A stretch of 33,618 nt of DNA from an uncultured Mollicutes bacterium (GCA_900540705.1 UQGR01000020.1:1-33618); one strand, 5' to 3'; counted from the first letter of the stretch, positions 16,054 to 24,329 are shown. Numbers and translations: made by a program. The notes: a model not told the origin generated them from the letters alone.

Positions 16054-17907
16054 TTAATTTGTCAAAATTTTTTGAATTGCATCCTCTGTAAATTGATTCT
16101 TATAGAGTTCAAAATAATAGCCTTTTTGAGATAAGAGTTCATGATGCTTTCCACTTTCTACTACACAGCCATCCTTCATTACTAGAATGATATCTGCATT
16201 CACTACTGTAGAAAGTCTGTGAGCTATCATAAAGGTGGTTCTTCCTTTCATCACAATATCTACAGCCTTTTGAATCAAGCTTTCCGTTTGGGTATCAATG
16301 GAGGAGGTAGCTTCATCTAGAACTAAGATTTTAGGGTCTGCAACTATGGCTCTTGCAAAGCTTATCAGCTGGCGTTCTCCTACAGACAGCTTTGAGCCAC
16401 TTTCCCCAACTAAAGAATTATATCCATCATCTAGCTTAGAAATAAATTCATCTGCAGCCACTGTCTTTAAAGCCTGAATTACCTCTTCATCTGTAGCCTT
16501 TTTATTTCCATATCTTACATTCTCCATAATTGTACCACTAAAAAGCTGTGGTGTCTGAAGTACATACCCAATATTGGAATGGAGCCAAGTGATACTTCGG
16601 TCCTTATAGCTATGACCATCAATCAAGATATCTCCTGTCGTAGGCTCATAAAATCTACAAATCAAATTGACTATCGTAGACTTACCACTACCCGTATGTC
16701 CAACAAGTGCTACACTTGACCCAGCTGGAATATGCAAATTAAAATTCTTCAATACAGTTTCTCCAATTGCATATTTGAAGGTTACATCCTTAAATTCCAC
16801 ATCTCCAATCAACGGCTCAAAATTTTCATATTTTGGGTCAAAAATTGTTCCGTATTTCTCAATTACATCCTCACGATCTTGAATCTCTGGAACCTCTTCA
16901 ATCAAAGAAATAATACGCTCGGCAGAGGCTTGAGCCTGTTGGAAATCTCCAATAACTCGAGATACCGCAATAATAGGGTCGAAAAACTTAATGGTGTAAT
17001 CAATAAACAAGTATAAAACTGTAACATCTAACAGCTCTTTTAAAACCATATTTCCACCAAAGTATAGCGTAGTTCCAACTCCGACATAGCATAAAATGAA
17101 GGTGATAGGTCCAAAGATTGCTGAAAAGAAGACAGCCCTTAAGGACGCTTTTTTATAGTCTAACGCCTTTCTGTGAAACTCCTTAGAATTCTTCTCCTCT
17201 ATGACCAAACTTTTAGAAGCCTTCGCTCCCATAAAGCCTTCATTGTAAGCTGCTGTGATTTTAGAATTGAATTTTCTGGCATCACGATAGCTAGATAACA
17301 TCTTTCTTCTAATAAAGATGGTCAGTAAAATCATAATAGGTAATAATATAAGAACAATCACTGAAAGAAGAGTATTCACAACCAATAGAACTCCCAAGAT
17401 GCCAAACATAGATAGCAATCCCCAAAGCAAATCTACACAGCCCCAGGAAATGATTTCACTAAGCTTTCTCGCATCCGAAGTGACTCTCGCCATAATCCAG
17501 CCTTGTGCCGTCTGGTCAAAATAGCTGAAGGGTAGCTTTTGTAAATTCAAATAGGCTTCCTTACGAAGCTCATAGGAGGTGTGAATTTCAACCTTTCCCG
17601 CAAAAAACAGGAAGGAGAATACACAAACACCATAGGCTAAACTGACTCCAACATAAGCTAAAACCATCATCCATACATTGTCAAAGCGGTCTGCAGCCTG
17701 ACTCTTAAAATAATGGGAAATTGCATAGGAGTTGATCAATGGATAGCATACATCCAGTACTGCCAAAAAGATAACAGAAATTAGTAATCCAGTCGCAAAG
17801 CCCTTATGCTTAAGGACCGTTTTAAATATCTTTTTCCAAGGTCCTTTATTATTAGACCGATAATCCATATCCTGTAAGGCTTCTTGTTCATAATCGAAAT
17901 CTTCCAT
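16054..17907 (-). CDS. ABC exporter half-transporter, heterodimer partner 2 (catalytic Walker B)
   Basis: Type IV ABC exporter with a transmembrane domain (about residues 30-340, six helices) fused to a nucleotide-binding domain. It has 617 residues. Walker A is GHTGSGKST, Walker B ILVLDEATSSID with the catalytic Glu, and the H-loop AHRLSTV. The signature is LSVGERQ instead of LSGGQ. It starts 1 base after the stop of the partner gene at 17909, with a GGAGG site inside the partner's end, so the two are translationally linked. The pair matches heterodimeric exporters of the BmrCD/LmrCD/TM287-288 type. The altered signature contributes to the degenerate ATP site together with the partner's Walker B. 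Substrate (drug, peptide or lipid) cannot be read from the sequence. Confidence 0.92.
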   Translation of the reverse strand: MEDFDYEQEALQDMDYRSNNKGPWKKIFKTVLKHKGFATGLLISVIFLAVLDVCYPLINSYAISHYFKSQAADRFDNVWMMVLAYVGVSLAYGVCVFSFLFFAGKVEIHTSYELRKEAYLNLQKLPFSYFDQTAQGWIMARVTSDARKLSEIISWGCVDLLWGLLSMFGILGVLLVVNTLLSVIVLILLPIMILLTIFIRRKMLSSYRDARKFNSKITAAYNEGFMGAKASKSLVIEEKNSKEFHRKALDYKKASLRAVFFSAIFGPITFILCYVGVGTTLYFGGNMVLKELLDVTVLYLFIDYTIKFFDPIIAVSRVIGDFQQAQASAERIISLIEEVPEIQDREDVIEKYGTIFDPKYENFEPLIGDVEFKDVTFKYAIGETVLKNFNLHIPAGSSVALVGHTGSGKSTIVNLICRFYEPTTGDILIDGHSYKDRSITWLHSNIGYVLQTPQLFSGTIMENVRYGNKKATDEEVIQALKTVAADEFISKLDDGYNSLVGESGSKLSVGERQLISFARAIVADPKILVLDEATSSIDTQTESLIQKAVDIVMKGRTTFMIAHRLSTVVNADIILVMKDGCVVESGKHHELLSQKGYYFELYKNQFTEDAIQKILTN

Positions 17908-17908
17908 C

Positions 17909-19720
17909 CTAGTTTCCCTCCTTTAAAATAGCGTTAAATTCCTCTTCTAACTCGCCTTGAATTCCCCAAAGCTCCTTATAGAGTCCTTCCTGTTCTACCA
18001 ACTGCTCATGCGTTCCAATCTGAGCAATAGAGCCCTTATCTAATACGATGATTTTATCTGCTTCCTTGGCCGTGGTAGAACGATGGGTTATGATAATCAT
18101 CGTTTTATTTTGACTCTTCTTCTTTAATTCCTGACGAATCATTAAATCTGTTTTAGTGTCTAAGGCGGATAAGGAATCATCAAAGATAATCACGTTAGAG
18201 TCATTGACTAGCATTCTGGCAATTGCAACTCTTTGTTTCTGCCCACCAGATAAAGTCGTTCCCTTTTCACCAACAATGGTCTTATACCCCTTTTCAAATT
18301 TTAAGACCTCCTGATGAATTGCCGCCATTCTAGCTGCCTCATAAATTTGTTCTGTTGGAAGCTTACTATCTGTAATCGCAATATTTTCATAAACCGTTTT
18401 AGAATAAAGGAATGGATCCTGTAAGACCATTTTGATATTTCTTCGCAGATGTCTTTTTTCAATGTCCTTAATAGAGACTCCATCAATAATGATATCCCCA
18501 TCATCAATTTCAAGCATACGAGTTAACAGGTTACAAATGGTAGATTTACCACTACCTGTTTTTCCCACAATCGCAATCGTTTGACCCGCTTCAATGGTAA
18601 AGGAAACATCCTTCAATAAATGCTTAGTATCATCCTCAAATTTAAAGGAAACATTTTTAAATTCAATATTCCCATAGATTTCTGGTGTTTCTGTTCCGTT
18701 TACCTCATATTCCGTCTTCTGACTTAGCACCTCATCAATTCGGTTTGCAGCAACACAGGCCTTACCAAAGGAAGCTATAATACGCCCTAAGCTTCGCATT
18801 GGCCAAATCAGCATTCCCATCAGTAACAAGGCCGCCACAATATCAGCCGCATTTAAGATTCCATCTCTTGCAAGGAAAATGCCGACACTCATTGTTAAGG
18901 CATATTGTAGGAAAACTAGAAAATCACTAGCTCCCCAGAACATCGCCATTACTGTATTGAACTTTCCATTCTTCCGGGTATATTCCTGATTTGCCTTATC
19001 CATTTTTTCAAATTCATATTTTTCATTTGCAAAAGCTCGAACCACTCGAGCACTATTCACATTTTCCTGAATGATGGTTGTCATCTTACTCTCAGACTCT
19101 TCTATTCTTTGGAAGGCCGTATTACAATACCTAAAATAAAGAATAGAGGACAATGCAGTAATCGGAACACTAACTAAACTCACCCACATCAAAATAGGTG
19201 AAATCTGATAAACACGATAAGCGCCAATAAACACGGTAACAAAGATATCAATCAATCCAGGAATTTGACTGGAAATAAAGGTAGAGGTTTGATCTACATC
19301 TGAGGTAGACCTCTGGATTAAATCTCCAATATCCGAATGGTTATGATAGCTGAAGGACAAATCCATAACATGGTCATAAATTTTAAGTCGCATATCATAG
19401 CCAATATATTGAGCCAAAGCTCCTTGATAATAATTATCTAAAAACCGCATACAGGAGCGGATTGCCTGAAGGACAATCATACTTACTCCTACCACCAAGA
19501 GGCAAGATAAGGTATCCTCTATATTGTTGTACCAATTCAATAAAAACACTGGTAAATCTGCCTTCTGTTCCGCTCCTTGACCTAGTCTTTCAAATGCATA
19601 TTGAACAAATAAGGGCAAATAAGCATACAGCCATTGTAGGACAGTAGAAAGAATCACAATTAAAATAATTAACCATAGATATCTCTTCCCCCACTGCCAT
19701 AATTTTTTTATACCGTTCAT
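17909..19720 (-). CDS. ABC exporter half-transporter, heterodimer partner 1 (degenerate Walker B)
   Basis: Type IV ABC exporter with N-terminal six-helix membrane domain and C-terminal ATPase domain. I chose the ATG at 19720 (603 residues), preceded by TTAGGAGAG. An in-frame TTG at 19750 would lie in the upstream terminator. Walker A is GKTGSGKST, the signature is a normal LSGGQKQR, and the H-loop is THRST. Walker B reads VIIFDDSLSALD, with Asp where the catalytic Glu is expected. That replacement, with the partner's altered LSVGERQ, is the hallmark of heterodimeric exporters with one consensus and one degenerate ATP site. It lies just downstream of an Lrp/AsnC gene, with a hairpin terminator in the 59-base gap, so expression may depend on read-through or on a promoter I cannot see. 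Confidence 0.92.
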   Translation of the reverse strand: MNGIKKLWQWGKRYLWLIILIVILSTVLQWLYAYLPLFVQYAFERLGQGAEQKADLPVFLLNWYNNIEDTLSCLLVVGVSMIVLQAIRSCMRFLDNYYQGALAQYIGYDMRLKIYDHVMDLSFSYHNHSDIGDLIQRSTSDVDQTSTFISSQIPGLIDIFVTVFIGAYRVYQISPILMWVSLVSVPITALSSILYFRYCNTAFQRIEESESKMTTIIQENVNSARVVRAFANEKYEFEKMDKANQEYTRKNGKFNTVMAMFWGASDFLVFLQYALTMSVGIFLARDGILNAADIVAALLLMGMLIWPMRSLGRIIASFGKACVAANRIDEVLSQKTEYEVNGTETPEIYGNIEFKNVSFKFEDDTKHLLKDVSFTIEAGQTIAIVGKTGSGKSTICNLLTRMLEIDDGDIIIDGVSIKDIEKRHLRRNIKMVLQDPFLYSKTVYENIAITDSKLPTEQIYEAARMAAIHQEVLKFEKGYKTIVGEKGTTLSGGQKQRVAIARMLVNDSNVIIFDDSLSALDTKTDLMIRQELKKKSQNKTMIIITHRSTTAKEADKIIVLDKGSIAQIGTHEQLVEQEGLYKELWGIQGELEEEFNAILKEGN

Positions 19721-19744
19721 AATTACTCTCCTAAATTTTTTTTG

Positions 19745-19770
19745 CAACAAAAAAGAGCCAAAAGGCTCTT
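19745..19770 (-). terminator. Terminator or attenuator between the Lrp gene and the ABC exporter genes
   Basis: A perfect 7-bp stem, AAGAGCC (19753-19759) and GGCTCTT (19764-19770), has a 4-base loop and is followed by TTTTTTG on the minus strand. It lies 10 bases after the Lrp stop codon and 25 bases before the ABC ribosome binding site. No promoter fits in the remaining space, so partial read-through would supply the ABC genes. Confidence 0.85.
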
Positions 19771-19779
19771 AAAGTAAAT

Positions 19780-20250
19780 CTAATCCAGAGGAATTGCGTT
19801 TGTATCCTTTTCAGAACTAACCACAATGGAAGTATCAATGTTACTAACATAAGGTACATTTAACAATTTGTCAAACACAAAGTTACGATAGTATTCAAAG
19901 CTCTTCGCAACAATCTTCAGCAGGAATGCAGCATCTCCCGTAATTGTATAGCATTCTACGATTTCTGGTATCTTTTTCGTTTCCTCGATAAATTGTGAGG
20001 TAGTCTCACGATTTAAAGGTTGCAGATACACCTTTGCAAAGCAAGTTATTCCATATCCTAAAAGTTTTTCATCTACCACTACGGTAAATTGCTTTAACAC
20101 TTTTTGTTCCTTTAAATTTTTTACTCTAAGCAGACATGAAGATGGTGCCAAGCCAATCTTCTTCGATAAATCAATATTACTAATTGAAGAATCCTGTTGC
20201 AGCAATTCCACAATTCTTTTGTCATATTCATCTAAGTGAATTGTATTCAT
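19780..20250 (-). CDS. Lrp/AsnC family transcriptional regulator
   Basis: A 156-residue feast/famine regulator, normal family length. The N-terminal winged helix-turn-helix (about 5-60) begins LDEYDKRIVELLQQDSSISN and contains LSKKIGLAPSSCLLRVKNL. The C-terminal RAM ligand-binding and oligomerisation domain (about 65-150) has the usual FAKVYLQPL, ECYTITGDAAFLLKIV and VSNIDTSIVVS blocks. Members sense amino acids and act as octamers or other multimers. The ATG at 20250 follows AAAGGAGTGG and a near-consensus promoter. AT-rich repeats upstream may be its own operator. Its position suggests control of the downstream ABC exporter, possibly for amino acids or peptides; this is inferred from context. 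Confidence 0.92.
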   Translation of the reverse strand: MNTIHLDEYDKRIVELLQQDSSISNIDLSKKIGLAPSSCLLRVKNLKEQKVLKQFTVVVDEKLLGYGITCFAKVYLQPLNRETTSQFIEETKKIPEIVECYTITGDAAFLLKIVAKSFEYYRNFVFDKLLNVPYVSNIDTSIVVSSEKDTNAIPLD

Positions 20251-20283
20251 TTTTCCACCACTCCTTTCCTCACATTCTCAACT

Positions 20284-20312
20284 ATTATAGCACCAAGCCA
20301 ATCATTTGTAAA
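20284..20312 (-). promoter_or_regulatory. Promoter of the Lrp gene
   Basis: On the minus strand TTTACA (20312-20307) and a perfect TATAAT (20289-20284) are separated by 17 bases. The expected start is about 25 bases before the ATG. Confidence 0.8.
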
Positions 20313-20367
20313 GAATATTCGGAAAAAAATATTTTTTTATTTATTTTATACGGAAAAAATGGAATTC
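20313..20367. promoter_or_regulatory. Possible Lrp operator: AT-rich repeats upstream of the promoter
   Basis: Directly upstream of the -35 lie GAATATTC (20313-20320) and GAATTC (20362-20367). Each is next to a CGGAAAAAA-type block, at 20320-20327 and 20351-20357, with A/T tracts between. Lrp-type regulators bind AT-rich, bent DNA and usually autoregulate. Assignment is by position and composition only. Confidence 0.4.
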
Positions 20368-20393
20368 ACTAAAATAATTTATAATAAATGTTT

Positions 20394-21080
20394 TTAAAAC
20401 TTAGAAAAAGGGATAAATTTTGTATTAGAAGGACACAATCTTTTAAGCATAGGAACAAATACAGCATCCCGGCGAATGGTGGCGATGACTGTAATATTTA
20501 AGTAGGGCTTCAAAAAGCCTTCAAAAAATTCCTTTACTTCTGGAACATTAATATTTTCAAAACGCTTTAAGGAAAGCATCTCTGAAGTAAAATAATCATA
20601 AACAACGACAAAAGCCGTACCACAGATGGTAATTAAATCAATCGCCAAGCGGATTTGATTATACTTACAAAGCATGGCCTCATAGGCCTCTTCTATTTTT
20701 TTTGAAGAGTCCATCTGAACACACTCTAAATATTTTTGATAAAGATTGTCCACATTACGATCTGACATATCGATATTCTTTGAGAAAAAATAATCACAAA
20801 TCTCATCCCTGCTCATGTGCTTATCCTTGAGCTTAGCTATCATACATACAATTTTTGCAGAATAGGTGTATCCCTTAAAGGAAAGCTTATTTGCCGTTTG
20901 AGAAATGTAAATCTGATTGTCCTTACAATTTGGACAACTATAGCCCAGATTCTTAATTCTGACACGTTTTCCACTTGTAAAATAAACCATTTTATTTGAA
21001 ACTGCATGACGATAGACCAGCTTAGTATTACATTTCGGACACAATAAGATTTCAGGCTTATAATTTTTACAACGCTCCAT
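20394..21080 (-). CDS. Zinc-ribbon/HTH protein resembling a truncated, catalytically degenerate DDE transposase
   Basis: A 228-residue protein of uncertain function. Two CxxC pairs (C14/C17 and C49/C52) form a likely zinc ribbon. About residues 70-120 look like a helical DNA-binding region (SRDEICDYFFSKNIDMSDRN). The rest resembles the start of an RNase H-fold DDE domain: VVVYDYFTSEML, then IATIRRDAVFVPMLKRLCP, ending FIPFSKF. Large zinc-ribbon transposases, as I recall them, have Asp in LDGTQP- and VVSDGQES-like motifs and then a CQFHYLRD-like motif; here the acidic residues are missing and the protein stops at that third motif. The frame is intact, has an AGGAGAA ribosome binding site and starts 11 bases after the ROK gene, so it seems to be kept as a gene. 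It may be a domesticated regulator. No terminator is obvious after it. Confidence 0.55.
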   Translation of the reverse strand: MERCKNYKPEILLCPKCNTKLVYRHAVSNKMVYFTSGKRVRIKNLGYSCPNCKDNQIYISQTANKLSFKGYTYSAKIVCMIAKLKDKHMSRDEICDYFFSKNIDMSDRNVDNLYQKYLECVQMDSSKKIEEAYEAMLCKYNQIRLAIDLITICGTAFVVVYDYFTSEMLSLKRFENINVPEVKEFFEGFLKPYLNITVIATIRRDAVFVPMLKRLCPSNTKFIPFSKF

Positions 21081-21091
21081 AGAAAGTTCTC

Positions 21092-21979
21092 CTATTTAAT
21101 TAAACCAGCACTGCCCAGCATTCCTGCATCATTCAATAAGGTGGCGGCCTCTATCTTCACATTTTTCACAGCGAAAAGGGCAAACCTTGCATAATGCTTC
21201 TGAATAGCCTCAATCAAAATAGCTCCCGCCTTGGAAACTCCACCGCCAATATAATAGACATCTACATCGACGGTAATTGCTAGTATAGATATACATTTGG
21301 CTAAAAAATACCCAACCTTATCCACAACAAATAAGCACAGAGGGTCCTCTTTTTTCGCCAAATCAAAGACATCCTTTGCCGTAAAGCTCTCTGGAAGCTT
21401 TGATTCAAAGGCGGACCTATGATGCTTGGCCAGTCTAACAATTCCTGTTGCAGAAGCTACTGTTTCTAAGCATCCCTTCAATCCACAGGCACAGGAAAAA
21501 TCATACTCTTCAGCAATGCACATATGTCCTATTTCGCCAGCAGCCCCATGGGTTCCTTCTAGCACCTTGCCATTTAAGACAATTCCACAGCCTACACCTG
21601 TCCCTAACGTAATCATACAAGCATTCTGAGATTCATTATGGTAAAGCATTTCTCCCAATGCCGCCACATTCGCGTCATTTTGAGCCTCTACCTTTACATC
21701 CGGAAAAAATTGACGAACTTCCTTAACTAAGTCGATGTTCTTTACTCCTACATTTGGTAAATTATAGATGTAATTCCCAACAACATTTCCAGGCAAGCCA
21801 AATCCAATTCCCTCGATTTGTTCTAGTTCATGCTCCTTCATATATTTTTGGATAAACAAGCAGGTATCTTCTATAAATGAGCTCCCTCTAGTAGGGATTT
21901 CAGCTTTATCCACAATTTTATTGTCTACGACCATTCCTATTTTAATGGTAGTTCCACCAACATCAATTCCAAAAATCAT
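21092..21979 (-). CDS. ROK family sugar kinase (glucokinase-like)
   Basis: A 295-residue cytosolic kinase that probably phosphorylates glucose or a related hexose or amino sugar at C6. The N-terminal phosphate-binding IDVGGTTIKIG, the catalytic-base region NDANVAALGE, the loop TLGTGVGCGIV, and the ROK zinc-binding stretch EIGHM followed by CACGLKGCLE are all present. The start ATG overlaps the stop of the upstream LRAT-like gene by 4 bases (ATGA), so translation is coupled. Length and motifs fit ROK kinases; the absence of an N-terminal HTH excludes a ROK repressor. The exact sugar is not readable from the sequence. Confidence 0.9.
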   Translation of the reverse strand: MIFGIDVGGTTIKIGMVVDNKIVDKAEIPTRGSSFIEDTCLFIQKYMKEHELEQIEGIGFGLPGNVVGNYIYNLPNVGVKNIDLVKEVRQFFPDVKVEAQNDANVAALGEMLYHNESQNACMITLGTGVGCGIVLNGKVLEGTHGAAGEIGHMCIAEEYDFSCACGLKGCLETVASATGIVRLAKHHRSAFESKLPESFTAKDVFDLAKKEDPLCLFVVDKVGYFLAKCISILAITVDVDVYYIGGGVSKAGAILIEAIQKHYARFALFAVKNVKIEAATLLNDAGMLGSAGLIK

Positions 21980-22380
21980 TTTCTCATCCCTCCAAAAAGC
22001 ATAGAAAGTACTGCTTCTACTTGATTGCTTTCCTTAGTCCCAAAAGCACATAAATTAGAAAAATGCTCACAATTGTTTGATACAATATCATAGCCACCTT
22101 CACCAAGGTGTCCCTTCGCGCAAGCAATGATTTCCTCAGGCTTTCTTTTCCTTTTAAGCTCCTCTTCTGTATAGGTTCTAACCTCAAGCTGACCGCCTTT
22201 TAAAAATTCATCTAAAGAGGTTTCTATAATTCTTGCAGAACTAGGATCTAATGTATCGGTTTTCCCATGAGGGGCAAAATGATAAACAGAATCCTTAGAA
22301 GCAAAAATTCCATGATGAGAATAAAATCCCCGATTCACTTTTATTTGATCTCCATAGTGTGGCTCTTTTATTTCCCACAT
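21976..22380 (-). CDS. LRAT-domain (permuted NlpC/P60) protein
   Basis: A 134-residue protein with the lecithin:retinol acyltransferase-type fold, a circularly permuted papain/NlpC relative. The catalytic His lies in SHHGIF (H22/H23), a second conserved His in VYHFAP (H34), and the catalytic Cys in NNCEHF (C104). No signal peptide or transmembrane segment is seen, so it is probably cytosolic or loosely membrane-associated. Family members are thiol hydrolases or acyltransferases on lipids or peptides; the bacterial substrate is generally unknown. AGGTGATGAAGC precedes the ATG. It is first in a unit with the ROK kinase and the zinc-ribbon protein. Confidence 0.85.
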   Translation of the reverse strand: MWEIKEPHYGDQIKVNRGFYSHHGIFASKDSVYHFAPHGKTDTLDPSSARIIETSLDEFLKGGQLEVRTYTEEELKRKRKPEEIIACAKGHLGEGGYDIVSNNCEHFSNLCAFGTKESNQVEAVLSMLFGGMRK

Positions 22381-22407
22381 GCTTCATCACCTCATCTATT
22401 CTATACC

Positions 22408-22436
22408 ATTATATCAAAAATTTCAAAATTTTTCAT
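22408..22436 (-). promoter_or_regulatory. Probable promoter of the LRAT-ROK-zinc ribbon unit
   Basis: On the minus strand ATGAAA (22436-22431) and a perfect TATAAT (22413-22408) are separated by 17 bases. The start would be about 20 bases before the ATG. It lies directly after the stop of the 67-residue gene. The surroundings are nearly pure AT, so chance matches are more likely. Confidence 0.55.
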
Positions 22437-22437
22437 T

Positions 22438-22641
22438 TTACTTTTTATTAAAAATAATATACTTATTCTTTAAGGATATCTTCTCAACAGAATACCCTCT
22501 ATCCACCAATTCCTTCTTAGCATTTAAAAAGGAATGGTCAATAGAAAATCCTAAAATTTGCTGAACCTCCTCAAAGGTCAATTGAAAAGGAAATGCTTTG
22601 GACTGCATAACATAGTCCCATAAAGGCTGGTATTTACTCAT
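22438..22641 (-). CDS. Small conserved protein downstream of pyrG
   Basis: A 67-residue protein, MSKYQPLWDYVMQ at the N terminus, no membrane segment. It looks like a compact wHTH-like small protein: YQPLWDYV, then LTFEEVQQILGF, DHSFLNAKKEL and a beta-strand end. I recall similar small uncharacterised proteins starting MSKYxPLW in other Firmicutes, but the function is unknown. It begins 6 bases after the pyrG stop, so it is likely co-transcribed, with a weak ribosome binding site at the pyrG end. It is clearly coding by its position and codon choice, but a function should not be assigned. Confidence 0.7.
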   Translation of the reverse strand: MSKYQPLWDYVMQSKAFPFQLTFEEVQQILGFSIDHSFLNAKKELVDRGYSVEKISLKNKYIIFNKK

Positions 22642-22647
22642 AACGCA

Positions 22648-24270
22648 TTACTCTTTTCTTTGTTTTTTCTTTTGTTCTAACGCAGCACCGATAAATTCTC
22701 TAAATAAGGGATGTGGTCGCTGTGGTCTAGATACAAACTCAGGATGAAACTGACAAGCAACAAACCAAGGGTGATTCTTAAGCTCAACAATTTCCACTAA
22801 ATCCGTCTGAGGGTTTTTCCCTGAAACGACAAAATCATCATCAAAAATATGTAAAAAGCGATTGTTAAATTCATAGCGATGACGATGACGTTCTTTAATA
22901 AAATCTGACTTATAAGCCGCATATGTTTTAGTATTAGGCGATATCGCACAATCATATAGTCCTAAGCGTAATGTCCCTCCCATATGAATACCCTCATACT
23001 GATTTGGAAGATAATCAATGATTGGATGTGTAGTTTCTGGGTCTAACTCAGTAGAGCTTGCATCTGCATACCCCTTTACATTTCTGGCATACTCAATGCA
23101 TGCCAGCTGCATGCCGAAGCAAATTCCAAAATAAGGTATCTGATGGGTTCTCGCATAATGAATTGCACAAATCTTTCCTTCGCTTGCTCTCTTACCAAAG
23201 CCTCCAGGAACTAGAATACCATCAAATCCCTGCAGCCATTGTTCTACATTTTCCTCATTCATTTCATTCGCATCAAAATAAGAGATTTGAACCTTGATAC
23301 CATAGTGATATCCTGCAGCCTTTAAAGCCTCATTCACACTGATATACGCATCCTGCAAGGAAACATACTTTCCGACAAGTGCGATTTTCACCTCATCACT
23401 CAAATTCTTAATCCTATTGATTAAGGCATTCCATTCAGACATATCAGCTTCTGGAAGCTCTAAACCAAAATGCTTTACAATCACATCATCTATTTTTTGA
23501 GCATGCAGATTAGAAGCTACCTCATATAAAATTTTAGCATCCTTTGCCTCAAATACGGCTTCCTTATCGACGTCACAGAACAAGGCAATTTTTTCCCTTT
23601 GTTCCTTTTTGATAGAAACCTCCGTACGAAGAATGATAATATCTGGCTGGATTCCTAGACCTCTAAGCTCCTTTACAGAATGCTGAGTAGGCTTAGTCTT
23701 TATCTCTCCTGCAGCCCTTAAATAAGGTACAAGCGTATTATGAATGTACATTGTATTTTTATAACCAAATTCTCTTCTAGCCTGACGGATTGCCTCTAAA
23801 AATGGAAGAGATTCTATATCTCCAACCGTTCCTCCAATCTCAGTGATAATCACATCTGCGTTGCTGTCCTCCGCAACCTTTACTAGCTTTTCCTTAATCT
23901 CATTTGTAATATGAGGAATTACTTGGACAGTACCTCCTAGATAATCTCCTCTTCTCTCCTTGGCAATTACACTAGAGTAAATCTTTCCCGTCGTGATGTT
24001 AGAATTCTTAGATAAATTTTCATCTATAAATCGTTCATAGTGTCCTAAATCTAAATCCGTTTCCGCGCCATCATCTGTCACAAAAACCTCACCATGTTGA
24101 CAAGGAGACATTGTTCCTGGGTCAACATTGATATAAGGATCAAACTTTTGCATAAAAACCTTTAAGCCTCTATTTTTAAGAAGCCTGCCGATACTAGATG
24201 CTGCAATTCCTTTTCCAAGGGAGGAAACAACACCTCCTGTAACAAATATATATTTTACCTGCTTCTTCAT
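22648..24270 (-). CDS. pyrG: CTP synthase
   Basis: Makes CTP from UTP, ATP and glutamine, the last step of pyrimidine nucleotide synthesis. I chose the ATG at 24270 (540 residues) after GAGGTGATTACA; earlier in-frame starts lie in the leader, 5' of or inside the attenuator. The N-terminal synthetase domain has YIFVTGGVVSSLGKGI and KFDPYINVDPGTMSP. The C-terminal glutaminase domain has VPGGFGKR, GICFGMQ with the nucleophilic Cys, and CQFHPEF with the His/Glu of the triad. Length and motifs are standard. The leader has a terminator hairpin and the transcript would start GGGC, so regulation by CTP-dependent reiterative transcription is strongly suggested. Confidence 0.98.
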   Translation of the reverse strand: MKKQVKYIFVTGGVVSSLGKGIAASSIGRLLKNRGLKVFMQKFDPYINVDPGTMSPCQHGEVFVTDDGAETDLDLGHYERFIDENLSKNSNITTGKIYSSVIAKERRGDYLGGTVQVIPHITNEIKEKLVKVAEDSNADVIITEIGGTVGDIESLPFLEAIRQARREFGYKNTMYIHNTLVPYLRAAGEIKTKPTQHSVKELRGLGIQPDIIILRTEVSIKKEQREKIALFCDVDKEAVFEAKDAKILYEVASNLHAQKIDDVIVKHFGLELPEADMSEWNALINRIKNLSDEVKIALVGKYVSLQDAYISVNEALKAAGYHYGIKVQISYFDANEMNEENVEQWLQGFDGILVPGGFGKRASEGKICAIHYARTHQIPYFGICFGMQLACIEYARNVKGYADASSTELDPETTHPIIDYLPNQYEGIHMGGTLRLGLYDCAISPNTKTYAAYKSDFIKERHRHRYEFNNRFLHIFDDDFVVSGKNPQTDLVEIVELKNHPWFVACQFHPEFVSRPQRPHPLFREFIGAALEQKKKQRKE

Positions 24271-24289
24271 TGTAATCACCTCAAAAATA

Positions 24290-24320
24290 ATAAAAAAATA
24301 GTCCTCCACATAGGAGGACT
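24290..24320 (-). terminator. pyrG leader attenuator hairpin
   Basis: AGTCCTCC (24320-24313) and GGAGGACT (24307-24300) form a perfect 8-bp stem with a 5-base loop, followed by ATTTTTTTATT on the minus strand. It lies within the roughly 62-base leader, 12 bases after the predicted GGGC start. The 5' strand is C/U-rich, so a G-rich 5' end could pair with it and prevent the terminator. Confidence 0.9.
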
Positions 24321-24329
24321 TATAGGGTG

